Shown here piece by piece: positions 31,988 to 41,800 of a DNA stretch of 64,000 bases (the first letter of the stretch is position 1; each line of letters starts with the position of its first letter). Origin of the DNA: a virus; the IMG/VR virus record IMGVR_UViG_3300037010_001386, positions 1-64,000 of that record. One strand, 5' to 3'. Below the pieces are notes generated by a model, which saw only the letters and a program-made list of their open reading frames with translations, did no database searches and had not been told where the DNA came from. The position numbers and the translations under genes were made by a program.

Positions 31988-32256
31988 TGCAAGAATGGCA
32001 GAATGTAAATATTGATAATATTTCTTTAGAAGATGCAGATGAAATGGATTTGCCTTTACAGGATTTGGATTCTACAATAAATGTAGAGATGTTCATTTTT
32101 AGTATAAAAAACAGAGATTTGGTGAAAATCTTATTATTAAGAGCACTTGGATTAAGTCATAAGGAGATTATAAAGATTATCAATATAAATAATAATGTAT
32201 ATTATTCGTTACTGAATGAACTTAAAAAGGAGTTCATTGCATTTATGGACTATTAA
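31987..32256 (+). CDS. HTH-like small protein (sigma region-4-like)
   Basis: 89 residues. An acidic first half, then FSIKNRDLVKILLLRALGLSHKEIIKIININNNVYYSLLNELKKEF, whose LGLSHKEI...NVYYSLLNEL pattern resembles the sigma factor region 4 / LuxR-type helix-turn-helix. It lies directly before the portal gene and its late promoter. It could regulate late promoters or be a small terminase-like DNA binder. Confidence 0.5.
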   Translation: MQEWQNVNIDNISLEDADEMDLPLQDLDSTINVEMFIFSIKNRDLVKILLLRALGLSHKEIIKIININNNVYYSLLNELKKEFIAFMDY

Positions 32257-32283
32257 AAAAATAGTGCATTTTTTGTGTATAAT
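32253..32283 (+). promoter_or_regulatory. Late promoter of the portal gene
   Basis: A-run, then GTGCATTTTTTGTGTATAAT with TATAAT at 32278-32283, ATTAAGATA and the ATG at 32298. The element is identical to that at 20841-20860. Confidence 0.85.
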
Positions 32284-32297
32284 TAAGATATAAAATT

Positions 32298-34784
32298 ATG
32301 AATTCTCAAAACGGGGATAATTTAAAAAAATTGGTTACTGGCAATGTTTTAATGGACGAATACATACAGAAGTCAGATTCTGAACGCATAAGTCAAGAGC
32401 GTTCTTTTGCGTTTACTAAAAGGAAAAGATTGTCTTATTCAATAGAAAAGGGTCTTTCAAAGCCAGGACTTGTATCATACGATGTTTTACGCAGAATAGT
32501 TAGGTCTGTTCACGCAGCAAGAATATGCGTTAATGTTTTAAAAGATAAGGTTGCAAAAACAAAGTGGGTCATACAACCTATTAATCCAAGAGAAAAAGTT
32601 GACCCAGAAAAAATAAAACAAGTTGAAAATTTGTTTAAGTATCCAAATCCATCAGAATCGTTTAGAACATTATTGGATAAGATAATGGAAGATTTGCTTT
32701 CTCTTGATACTGTTTTTATTGAAAAAGTTAGATATAATGATGGGACACTTGCTGGATTATTTTATTGCGATGCGGCAACAATAAGACCAGTTTTTAATGA
32801 AAAAGGAGAACAAGATGTTATCGTTCCATTACCAGATAAAAATGGAGGAGTAAAGAAATTACCAGTTTCTTATGTTCAAATAGAAAATGCAAGTCCTTAT
32901 GGAGGTGCTACATCTGGTAACGTTGTAGCAGCATGGCCTAAAAAAGATATGGTTCATTTCAATATGCATCCACAGGGCAATATGGAAAATTTTGGATATG
33001 GACTTTCACCGATTGAAAGCGTGTTGGGCGTTATAACAAATATTTTAAATGCAGATAATTACAATAGCACTTATTTTCAAGAAGGTGCATTCCCACCAGC
33101 TATTATACAATTAAAAGCAAATATTGACCCTCGTGAACTTGAAAATCTCAGAGAATATTTATATTCAGAACTTAATGGACAATTCCATAGACCAGCAGTA
33201 TTTGCAGGAGATATGGATATGGATGTAAAAGATTTGAAAACATTGACGCAGAGAGATATGCAGTTTATGGATTATATGACATTTATGTTAAAATTGCTTG
33301 CTGCGGCATTTGGTTTATCAGGACAGGATGTTGGATTATCTGGTGATATAAATAGCACAGATTCTAATGTTCAAAAAGATTTATCACAAGCAAAAGGATA
33401 TGGTGCATTACTTACTTTATTACAAGAGGAATTTAATCAACAAATTATTTGGAAAGATTTTGGATATACAGATATAGAATTTGCGTGGATAAATCCAGAC
33501 ACAGAAGATCCAAAAGAAAATGTAGCTGTTTATGATACTTCGCTTAGAAATGGTTCGCTTACATTAAATGAAGTTAGGAAAAGTTTAGGAAAAGAACCTT
33601 ATGGGGCTTGGGCTGATATTCCTATGGTTTTAGGTGCGATGGGATATACACCTATTATGCCAAAATCAGATGCTGCGAAACCAGAAGGAGAAGACGAGGA
33701 AGAAACTCATTCAGATTCTGATTTTGTGGGAATGGAAAAACCAATGAAAGAACAAGCGATAGAAGATGATAGCAATTTAGAAAATACAACAACAGAAGAA
33801 ATACATAAAAGTATTTTGACTCCAGATGGTTATGAAACTTATGTTGATGATCGTGGATATGGACAGCCATTTATATTTTATAAGATTTTAACAGGAGAAG
33901 GATATGTTATTAAACCTCCTGTTGCAGTAAATTTAGATAGTCAAATAATGGAAGAAAAATTGACACATAAATTGGCAGATGAAGGATTGAGAGTAAATCC
34001 TGTAACAAGAATGACATTGGCAGATATTGAAACAAAATTATTAACATCAGATACTTTAAGAAAGCAGTTTAACGATTATGTAGAAATGGCACCAGCTTAC
34101 GATAGTAAAAAATGGTCAGCTACTTTTGGCAATAGCAGAAAGTATCCTTATTATTCTGTTAGTAAATTTATAGATGGAAGAAGTTTGAAAGATCCTTTAC
34201 TTATAAAGGATATGCAAAGAGTTCCACAGGATTACAAACAAGCAATTAAAGAATTAGCTGATTTATGGTTAGCTGAAAAGAAATATGTTTTAGGCGATAG
34301 ACGAGCAGACCAAGTATTATTTACTCCAGATAAACATATTATGGCATTTGATTTTCAATTCGAGGGCAATAAAAACAGATGGAAGAGTACAAAGGATTCA
34401 TACGCAAACGCACTGAAACCAATACCAGAACTTTATAATTTATTTATAGAATTGACAAATCAGAACAAAGAGTCTGTTGTTAAAAAGATAAAGAATATAT
34501 TTAAAAAAGATGCATTAGAAAGTCCTACTAATGAGTATTTTGCTTTCGGAACGCTTGTGAATGGCGATGTAAAGTTTAAGGAAAATGTAAAAAAAGTTTT
34601 TGACAAAAAATCAGAGGATATTTTAATCGATAATGGTTTTACAGAATTGAGTTTTATGTATGATTTTAATACTGCTCAAAAGATTTTATCTGATTATGTA
34701 ACAAAAAATCCAAAAGCATATGGTGGTATATTCATAAAAGAAGATGAGAGAGGGCTGATGTATTGTATATACACTAAACAATAA
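32298..34784 (+). CDS. Portal protein fused to a kinase-like domain
   Basis: 828 residues. Residues 1-455 read as an HK97-type portal: YDVLRRIVRSVHAARICVNVLKDKVA, LLSLDTVFIEKV, WPKKDMVHFNMHPQG, GYGLSPIESVLGVI, then AAAFGLSGQDVG and LRNGSLTLNEVRKSLG. After an acidic linker (456-500) comes a domain of about 230 residues with phosphotransferase features: GEGYVIKPP (candidate Lys539), hinge-like VSKFIDGRSL (621-630), catalytic-loop-like LGDRRADQVLF (665-675) and AFDFQFEG (683-690). A small C-terminal domain (745-828) ends the protein. The portal forms the DNA entry vertex; the kinase-like part is an unusual addition. Confidence 0.85.
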   Translation: MNSQNGDNLKKLVTGNVLMDEYIQKSDSERISQERSFAFTKRKRLSYSIEKGLSKPGLVSYDVLRRIVRSVHAARICVNVLKDKVAKTKWVIQPINPREKVDPEKIKQVENLFKYPNPSESFRTLLDKIMEDLLSLDTVFIEKVRYNDGTLAGLFYCDAATIRPVFNEKGEQDVIVPLPDKNGGVKKLPVSYVQIENASPYGGATSGNVVAAWPKKDMVHFNMHPQGNMENFGYGLSPIESVLGVITNILNADNYNSTYFQEGAFPPAIIQLKANIDPRELENLREYLYSELNGQFHRPAVFAGDMDMDVKDLKTLTQRDMQFMDYMTFMLKLLAAAFGLSGQDVGLSGDINSTDSNVQKDLSQAKGYGALLTLLQEEFNQQIIWKDFGYTDIEFAWINPDTEDPKENVAVYDTSLRNGSLTLNEVRKSLGKEPYGAWADIPMVLGAMGYTPIMPKSDAAKPEGEDEEETHSDSDFVGMEKPMKEQAIEDDSNLENTTTEEIHKSILTPDGYETYVDDRGYGQPFIFYKILTGEGYVIKPPVAVNLDSQIMEEKLTHKLADEGLRVNPVTRMTLADIETKLLTSDTLRKQFNDYVEMAPAYDSKKWSATFGNSRKYPYYSVSKFIDGRSLKDPLLIKDMQRVPQDYKQAIKELADLWLAEKKYVLGDRRADQVLFTPDKHIMAFDFQFEGNKNRWKSTKDSYANALKPIPELYNLFIELTNQNKESVVKKIKNIFKKDALESPTNEYFAFGTLVNGDVKFKENVKKVFDKKSEDILIDNGFTELSFMYDFNTAQKILSDYVTKNPKAYGGIFIKEDERGLMYCIYTKQ

Positions 34785-34792
34785 AAAATAAT

Positions 34793-35089
34793 ATGGACCC
34801 ATTACGCAATGTAAAAACAACAATTATTCCTCTTAATGTAGCAAATACAGAGTATTCTTTTTTCTTACCAGATGAAACAAAACAGATTTCGTTTGGATTA
34901 AGGACTGCGGGTGCTTATTTATATTATTCGTGGCAATCTGGGCAGGTTCCATCTAATAATGGTGCATATATAACATTACTTCCTGGAAGTTCTATTGAAA
35001 TTAGTGAAATGAATTTATTGGGTGGTAAAACAATATATTTTTCAACAGATACAGATTCTCAGATTGTGGAAATGGAAGTATGGAATTAA
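34793..35089 (+). CDS. Small beta-rich protein, possible decoration or fibre-base protein
   Basis: 98 residues, beta-sheet type throughout (TTIIPLNVANTEYSFFLPDET, FGLRTAGAYLYYSWQSGQ, ITLLPGSSIEIS). Lies between portal and fibre genes. Not recognised; a structural role is inferred from place and composition. Confidence 0.55.
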   Translation: MDPLRNVKTTIIPLNVANTEYSFFLPDETKQISFGLRTAGAYLYYSWQSGQVPSNNGAYITLLPGSSIEISEMNLLGGKTIYFSTDTDSQIVEMEVWN

Positions 35090-35107
35090 AACATTAAGAT
35101 AAACAAT

Positions 35108-37537
35108 ATGAAGATTAATCCTAATTATTGGATATTACAAGGTAATCAGTTAAAACCATCTAATCCTAATTGGTCTGTTTGGGGTGAGGGTTCTGTTTTG
35201 TGGGGCTCTATAACTGGCACACTTTCTAATCAGACTGACCTACAATCAGCTCTCAATGGGCTTGTTCCTTACTCAGGAGCAAATAAGAACTTATCAATGG
35301 GAAATTATAATGTTTCTGCTCTGGGATTAACTTCTACTAATCTTACCGTTGATACAAGCACTCTTTATGTAGATAGCGTCAATCATAGATTGGGGATTGG
35401 GACGACAAGTCCCGGTACGACGCTGCATGTCGTTGGAACTTTTCGCCTCGCAAGTAATGGTTCTAATTTTGTAAATATAACCAATTCTAATGTAGGAAGT
35501 GGTTCTATCTCAATACCAAATCTTGCTGGTGTTGATGTATTTGATGTATTAGGCACAGCTCAAACATTTACTGCCACAAAAACATTTTCAAATAGTACAT
35601 ATTCCGCACTTTTTACTGGTGGCAATGTCGGGATTGGAACAACAGCACCAAGAGCAAATTTTGAAGTAGATGGATCAGTTTGGTTGAAAACACATTTAGC
35701 AGATGATGCGGAAACTCTTATTATTGAACCAAACACAAGTGCAAATGCTGTTCAATTAAGAACCTATGTGGCAGCTGGAAACATAATCATAGGTAACAAC
35801 TCTAATAATGTTTTATTAGCTACGGGTTCTGGCAATGTGGGCATCGGAATGACATCGCCAACTTCTCAGCTTACTCAAAAATCTACTACTGCTTTACAAA
35901 GCGCTCCATTAGGTAGTCAATTATTATCAACATCTAACTGGACGACAACAGGTTGGACTGGTGATTTCGTTAACGGATTTACTCATACAACAGGAAATAC
36001 GACAGCACTGACCAACACATTAGCGGCAACTTCTGGCAATTTATATCAAATCTCATTTACGGTTACAAATAGAACTGCTGGTTCATTTACAATTAGTTTC
36101 GGAAGCGTAACATCAGGTAGTTATACAGCAACAAATGCGTGGGGAGTAAAAGCAACAGGAACAGGAACGCTATCTATTACACCAACTAGTGATTTCAATG
36201 GGACAATAGTAATAGGTATTCAACAAATTACAGGAATATATTCGCCTATTTATGCTATTCAAGATAACACTGGTGCTAATAATATTGAAATTAGAAGCAG
36301 TTTAAATTCGCTTAATAATCTATTTATTGGTAAAAACACTGGAGGTCATAATACGACTGGTTCCAGTAATACATTTATAGGAGCTAACTCAGGGGCATAC
36401 AACACCACAGGAAACAACAACACAGCTAATGGATATGCTTCTTTCAACTCCAATACCACAGGAGGATATAACACAGCAAATGGATATGGATCTCTCAACA
36501 ACAACACAACAGGTAACTACAATACAGCTAATGGATTTTATTCCCTCTACTATAACACAACAGGAAACTACAATACAGCAAATGGTGTAAGCACACTCCA
36601 AGCCAACACTACGGGGGTATATAATACAGCCGATGGTATGAACGCACTTTCCTCAAACACTACGGGAAGCAGTAATACAGCTAATGGGGCAAGTGCATTA
36701 TCATCCAACAACACAGGGTCTAATAATGTAGCCAATGGAGTAAGCGCTCTCTATTCCAACACCACAGGCACTAGCAATACAGCTAATGGATATTATTCTC
36801 TAAATTCCAATACTACAGGTAACTATAATACCGCATTAGGTTATTATTCTGGTCGTTTTATTGCTGATGGAGCAACAGGCAACGCTACATCAACTAATTC
36901 TATATATTTAGGAGCAAATACAAAAGCATTAGCCAGTGGAGATACAAATGAAATAGTAATAGGTTATAACGCAACAGGGTTAGGTTCAAATACGGCTGTT
37001 TTAGGGAATAGTTCAATTGTTACCACTGCTTTATATGGAAATGTCGGCGTTGGAACGACAACGCCACATGACAAATTAGATGTAAACGGAGTAATAAGTT
37101 CAGGATACACTGCTGGTAATGGTGAAATTAGAATGTATCAGAATAATAATCAAGATGGTATTTATGTTGCGTTAAAAACCGATACTACGAATAAAAAAAG
37201 TGGATTATTTAGAAGTAATACCAATTTTTTCAATTATTATGACACAAATACTGGTGATACTGTATTAGATGCTACTTTTGCTAGTAGTTCTGACATCTTT
37301 AAGATACAAGGTGTTGAAAAAATGAGAATAGCAAATAACGGCAATGTCGGTATTGGAACTACTACACCAAATTACCAATGTCATATCAATGGCACATTAG
37401 GATTTACACCTGGAAGCTCCGTGACACCAGCTAATAATGGTGATATAGTTATAGAAGCAACGAGCAACACATCAGTTACTATAAAATTAAAAGGTTCTGA
37501 TGGTGTTGTAAGAAGTGTTGCACTTACACTATCATAA
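35108..37537 (+). CDS. Fibre/adhesin-like protein with YadA-head-like repeats
   Basis: 809 residues. Several VGIGTT(A/S/T)P trimeric-fibre turns, a jelly-roll-like middle (NWTTTGWTGDFVNGFTHTTG...), then about nine 17-residue repeats of the type NTTGNYNTANGYGSLNN (415-575), the pattern of trimeric adhesin heads, and a further VGIGTTTP stretch at the C-terminus. Likely a trimeric tail or head fibre binding the host surface. It lacks an S74 chaperone at its end. Unusually placed between portal and capsid genes. Confidence 0.75.
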   Translation: MKINPNYWILQGNQLKPSNPNWSVWGEGSVLWGSITGTLSNQTDLQSALNGLVPYSGANKNLSMGNYNVSALGLTSTNLTVDTSTLYVDSVNHRLGIGTTSPGTTLHVVGTFRLASNGSNFVNITNSNVGSGSISIPNLAGVDVFDVLGTAQTFTATKTFSNSTYSALFTGGNVGIGTTAPRANFEVDGSVWLKTHLADDAETLIIEPNTSANAVQLRTYVAAGNIIIGNNSNNVLLATGSGNVGIGMTSPTSQLTQKSTTALQSAPLGSQLLSTSNWTTTGWTGDFVNGFTHTTGNTTALTNTLAATSGNLYQISFTVTNRTAGSFTISFGSVTSGSYTATNAWGVKATGTGTLSITPTSDFNGTIVIGIQQITGIYSPIYAIQDNTGANNIEIRSSLNSLNNLFIGKNTGGHNTTGSSNTFIGANSGAYNTTGNNNTANGYASFNSNTTGGYNTANGYGSLNNNTTGNYNTANGFYSLYYNTTGNYNTANGVSTLQANTTGVYNTADGMNALSSNTTGSSNTANGASALSSNNTGSNNVANGVSALYSNTTGTSNTANGYYSLNSNTTGNYNTALGYYSGRFIADGATGNATSTNSIYLGANTKALASGDTNEIVIGYNATGLGSNTAVLGNSSIVTTALYGNVGVGTTTPHDKLDVNGVISSGYTAGNGEIRMYQNNNQDGIYVALKTDTTNKKSGLFRSNTNFFNYYDTNTGDTVLDATFASSSDIFKIQGVEKMRIANNGNVGIGTTTPNYQCHINGTLGFTPGSSVTPANNGDIVIEATSNTSVTIKLKGSDGVVRSVALTLS
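36354..36835 (+). repeat. 51-bp tandem repeats inside the fibre gene
   Basis: About nine in-frame units of 51 bp centred on AACACNACAGG...AATACAGC(T/A)AATGG encode the adhesin-head repeats. Synonymous variation between units suggests an old array still able to recombine. Confidence 0.8.
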
Positions 37538-37563
37538 TAAAGGTCGTAAAAAATAATAAAAAT

Positions 37564-37785
37564 ATGAATTACATCGCAAAACAAATTAATCAAGAAGGAA
37601 TGGGCAATGACTATTATGAATTATTTACACCAGTTGAAATGACTGGGGTAGATGGAACAACGGTCGAAGTATTGCAAAGTATTGGAACTTATTCCTTATC
37701 AGACTTAAATGCTCAGAGGCAAAATTACTTAGACCAAATAAATAGTATTGAAGAAAAAATTACAGCTATAAATAACTTAAAATAA
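37564..37785 (+). CDS. Small fibre-associated protein
   Basis: 73 residues: beta-rich start (YYELFTPVEMTGVDGTTVEVLQSIG), then a coiled coil (LNAQRQNYLDQINSIEEKITAI). Directly follows the fibre gene with AAAGGTCG at 37539-37546. Such short beta-plus-coil proteins often attach to or chaperone fibres; inference only. Confidence 0.6.
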   Translation: MNYIAKQINQEGMGNDYYELFTPVEMTGVDGTTVEVLQSIGTYSLSDLNAQRQNYLDQINSIEEKITAINNLK

Positions 37786-37811
37786 AAAATAGTGCATTTT
37801 TTGTGTATAAT
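37784..37811 (+). promoter_or_regulatory. Late promoter
   Basis: GTGCATTTTTTGTGTATAAT copy with TATAAT at 37806-37811, followed by AAAGGTCT (37820-37827) and the ATG at 37852. Confidence 0.85.
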
Positions 37812-37851
37812 TAAATTATAAAGGTCTAAAAAATTAATCAATAATAAAAAT

Positions 37852-38001
37852 ATGATAATCAAATTGAAATTAGATGATAAGTTCTACGAAGGAGAAATCA
37901 ACGAAGTTGCACAACCAGAAATTGTTACTCCGACAGAAGAAACAACAGCGGAAGTCGCAGATGAACCAATAGTGGAATCGGAGGTAGTTGATGCAGAGTA
38001 G
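37852..38001 (+). CDS. Small acidic protein, 49 residues
   Basis: MIIKLKLDDKFYEGEINEVAQPEIV... then a Glu/Val/Thr-rich tail ending DAE. It has its own late promoter and leader motif and is followed by a strong hairpin, so it forms a separate short transcript. Acidic proline/glutamate tails occur in capsid accessory proteins; function unknown. Confidence 0.65.
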   Translation: MIIKLKLDDKFYEGEINEVAQPEIVTPTEETTAEVADEPIVESEVVDAE

Positions 38002-38009
38002 GGTATTGT

Positions 38010-38066
38010 ATGCGAGGGTCTGTTCTATTTATAAAATATATTTTTTTTAACAACAGACCCTCGTAT
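38010..38066 (+). terminator. 15-bp perfect hairpin after the small acidic gene
   Basis: ATGCGAGGGTCTGTT (38010-38024) pairs with AACAGACCCTCGTAT (38052-38066; one G-U) around a 27-nt AT-rich loop. There is no T-run after it, so it may be a factor-assisted terminator, an RNase III site or an mRNA stabiliser before the next late promoter. Confidence 0.7.
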
Positions 38067-38077
38067 TTCAGAGATAT

Positions 38078-38105
38078 AAAAAATAGTGTATTTTTTCTAT
38101 ATAAT
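38078..38105 (+). promoter_or_regulatory. Late promoter, variant
   Basis: AAAAAATAGTGTATTTTTTC then TATAAT (38100-38105), ATTAAGATA-like downstream sequence, ATG at 38118. Differs from consensus at GTGTAT for GTGCAT. Confidence 0.75.
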
Positions 38106-38117
38106 TAAGATAACAAA

Positions 38118-38357
38118 ATGAAAAAGTTAATGTCGGGCGAAACAAGTATAACAATTCAGGTATTACTGACAATTATCAGTGGAATTGCGATTGGAATATT
38201 TACTGCGATTAGTTATGTGAATTCACAAATATCCCCAGTTGCAGCAGAAACACAAGCAAACTCACAAGCAATCGCAGGAATGCAAAGCGATATATCTTGG
38301 GTTAAACAAGCACTTCAAGCTCAAGGATTTTCTCCTAAAGGTCAACAAATCAATTAA
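38118..38357 (+). CDS. Small membrane-anchored protein with coiled coil
   Basis: 79 residues: one TM near the N-terminus (VLLTIISGIAIGIFTAISYV), then a helical tail (AETQANSQAIAGMQSDISWVKQAL). Resembles spanin- or holin-like accessory proteins in topology, and the protein at 57054-57311 has the same plan. Confidence 0.55.
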   Translation: MKKLMSGETSITIQVLLTIISGIAIGIFTAISYVNSQISPVAAETQANSQAIAGMQSDISWVKQALQAQGFSPKGQQIN

Positions 38358-38361
38358 ATAA

Positions 38362-38880
38362 ATGTTTGAAATAATTTGGAAATCGTTACAGGTAAATAAA
38401 GACACGTTAGATGAAGTTATTGAAGAGATTAATCGTGAGATTAGTCGTATTAGTGCAAATCGTATTCCATATTTAACTGGTCGTGCATTAAAAAAGGAAC
38501 TCGTTCGTGTTCAAGAATTAAGAAATCAACGAGATATTATTAAAAAGAAATTTGGAACAGCTACTCCGAAAAATTCTGCAGATAATGAAATTGATGAAAC
38601 TGATAAAGATATGGGTGTAGAAAATGCTGGAAATATACCAGTATCTTTGTTAGCTCGTCAAGACCTTTCAGAAACTGAAAAATCTGAAGATTATGTAACT
38701 GGTGATTATATACATTTATATAATAAACGAGCAAAAATTAAATGGAGGGATGGACATGGAAACTATCAAGTAGAGTTTTTAGATGGAAAGGATAAGGGAA
38801 AAACAATGATAGTGCCAGAAAACGAGATAGACAAAATGATTTCAAAAAATATAGATTTAATAATAAAAAAATATGAATAA
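38362..38880 (+). CDS. Hypothetical protein sharing an LLARQDL motif with the capsid protein
   Basis: 172 residues. Helical N-terminal half (LDEVIEEINREISRISANRI), linker, then IPVSLLARQDLSETEK, which matches IPSGLLARQDLEST near the N-terminus of the major capsid protein. The C-terminal part is an SH3-like barrel (AKIKWRDGHGNYQVEFLDGKDKGKTMIVPE). It may mimic or contact the capsid protein during assembly. Overlaps the giant gene by 8 nt. Confidence 0.6.
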   Translation: MFEIIWKSLQVNKDTLDEVIEEINREISRISANRIPYLTGRALKKELVRVQELRNQRDIIKKKFGTATPKNSADNEIDETDKDMGVENAGNIPVSLLARQDLSETEKSEDYVTGDYIHLYNKRAKIKWRDGHGNYQVEFLDGKDKGKTMIVPENEIDKMISKNIDLIIKKYE

Positions 38881-41800
38881 ATTATTCAAAATGTTGTTAA
38901 GAAAAACAAGTGACGGCACAGAAGAAGAGGATGCGTTAAAAAGTGCTGATTTAACTTGTTGGGTTCAAAATGCTAATGATTTATATGAACAAGGTAAATC
39001 ATATAATTATATTATATCAGATTTACAAACGAAAGGAGTATCGCCAAGTGATATTGCAATAGTAATGGATTTATTCCAGCAAATGGTTGGTGACGAAGGA
39101 ATTGTAAAATCTAATGTAGAAAAGATTATAAGACACGAAGGAAATGAATGGGTTTTATATTCTCACGAAGGAAAGGTATTAGGAAGACATCCTACAAAGG
39201 AAAGTGCAGAAGGACAAGAGGCGGCAGTTCAAGCAAATAAATCACAGGTTAAAAAAGGATTAAGTTATGACGAATGGGAAGAAAAAGTTATTGAAGAATT
39301 AGCAAAACTTTTAGATGCACCTATTTCAGATATACAAGGTATTATTATGTTGCAATCTTTCATTTTAGACAGAGAATGGGCAAAAGATACTGACCCTAAA
39401 AAAGTTGCTCAACTTATTGAAAGAGCTTCAATTGTTCATAGGTCACAAAAAGAATTAAGCCGTGACGAATGGGAAGAAAAAGTTATTGAAGAAGTAGCAA
39501 AATTTTTTGGTATATCTATTTCAGATGCACAAGGTATTGTTATGATACAACCTTTCATTTTACAGAAAGAATGGGTAAAAGATACTGATCCTGAAAAAGT
39601 CGCTCAACTTATTGAAAGAGCTGCGACAATTCATAGGTCACAAGATGAAACATCTACAGAAAAAGATATAGTTGATTATCTTGATAAAAGTTTTTCAGAT
39701 GATAGTGTAATAACAGTCGCTGTTGTAAAAGAGAAAATTCGTAAAGCATTTCCAGAGATTAAATCAGATTGGTCAGTTGGAGTATTGGCTAGTTTATGGA
39801 TTGATAGACAGAGATTGAATAAAGCGTTTCCATCGTTATCATCTAATATTACAAAAAATCTTACTGATGTAAGAGTTGCAGAAAAACTTTTGACAGAGGA
39901 AGAATCTATTAAAACCTATTTGCATTTAGATGGCGATGATTTGTCAGGGAATCCGCAATATATTAAGGAAGTAAGTAAACTTAGTCGTTTTGGCGTAGGT
40001 CCAGATGTTATGAGAATATTAGAGGATGCAGGTCATCATTCATTGGTTAAAGTGCTTATGAGTTTAGGTTCTCCAAGCCCTGCTATTCAGAAATCATCAT
40101 TTAACGTTACAAAGAATGCTAATGATGATGAAAGAGTTGCAGAAAGATTAATGGCAGATGAAACAAGAATTAATAATGATTTACATATACAAGGCGGAGA
40201 CCGTTCAAATGATCCACAATATATTGATAGAATAAAGAGAATTAATCGTTCGGGAATTAATCCAAATGTTATGGCAATATTGGAGGACGAGAATTATCAT
40301 TCATTGGTTTCAGTGCTTATGAGTTTAGGAGCACCAAGACCTGCAAATAAAGTTCGCAGAGGAGGAATAGATGATGATGAACTATGGGGAAAATCTCAAG
40401 ATGTTACCAATAAATCAATTGAAAAAAGTAGAATTCCAGAACGAACCATTATGATTGCTTCGCTAGATGAAATGGATTATATACAAATGGGAGTTAAACA
40501 AGAAACTCCAACTAGTTGGATTGATTCCAATGGGAATGTCTGGCCAAAAAGCGAATACAAGTTTGTTGAAGAATTGAAACCTGTAAAAAAGGATGATACT
40601 ACCAATAAATCAATTCCCAATCGAACAGAACAAGCAAAAGTATTAATAAATGTTGACCACGATCTTCGGGTTAAACTTGGATTTTTTGATGGAAAAAGCA
40701 TGAATGATCCTAGGAACTGGAATGAATACAAACAAGAATTAAGTGAAAGATTTGTTGGAAATGTTTCTCAAGAAACTTTATCAGATTTAAAGGATAGTGG
40801 TTATAATTCGTTAGTATTGGCATTGAAAGAATTAGGTAGAATAAGTAAATCTCAAGATGTTACCAATAAAGGAATTTATAATAAAACAGAACAAGCACAA
40901 GTATTAATAAATCTTGACTACTATCTTCGGATTAAATTTGGATTTTTCGAGGGAAAAAGCATTAAGGATCCCAAAATCTGGAATGAATACAAACGAAAAT
41001 TAGGTGAAATGTTTGTTGGAAATGTTTCTCAAGAAACTTTATCAGACTTAAAAGATAATGGTCGTGATTGGTTAATATTGGCGTTGAAAGAATTGGGTAG
41101 AATAAGTAAATCTCAAGATAATGTTACCAATAATACAGAAAAGGATTTAAAGACATCGCTTGGCGTTCAAAGACATAACAATAGAATGGATAATATTTGG
41201 AATGATGCAAAAGAACTTGAGCGTAAGCGTGTTGCGGCAGGTGAAGAACCAAATCCAAGTCTTACCAGCCCAGAAGAAGCTGCAAAGTACGGATGGGTGC
41301 CAGTTAAAATAGATGGATATAATAGGTATCAGAGAAAAGCACAGAAATCACAGGATAATGTTACTAATAAATCATTTGAAAAAGGATCTAGATATACCAT
41401 TGTTAGAAGAACTTTTGAAGCAGAAAAATATCCAAAAGGTAGTGCAGAGAGAGCAAAATTAAATGAAAATCCTTTAACTAGTGAATATGCACATTCATAT
41501 AAATATGCAGTAGTTGATGGAAGTGGAGAATCTATGGAGGAGTTTTATAGTAAAACAGATGCTCAGAATTGGATTGATGCTCATACAAAAAATACTACTA
41601 ATAAATCATTTGAAAATCCAACAGCAGAAGGAGAACGATTAATGATTATTGATAATGAAATTTGGGATAAATTTGGATTTAGAAGCGGAAGCGATGTAGA
41701 TAAGAACTGGAATAAATATAAACAGGCAGTAAATGAAAAAGTTCATGGAAAAGTTTCTAAAGAAACTTGGGAAGATTTGGAAGATAATAATTATCACTCA

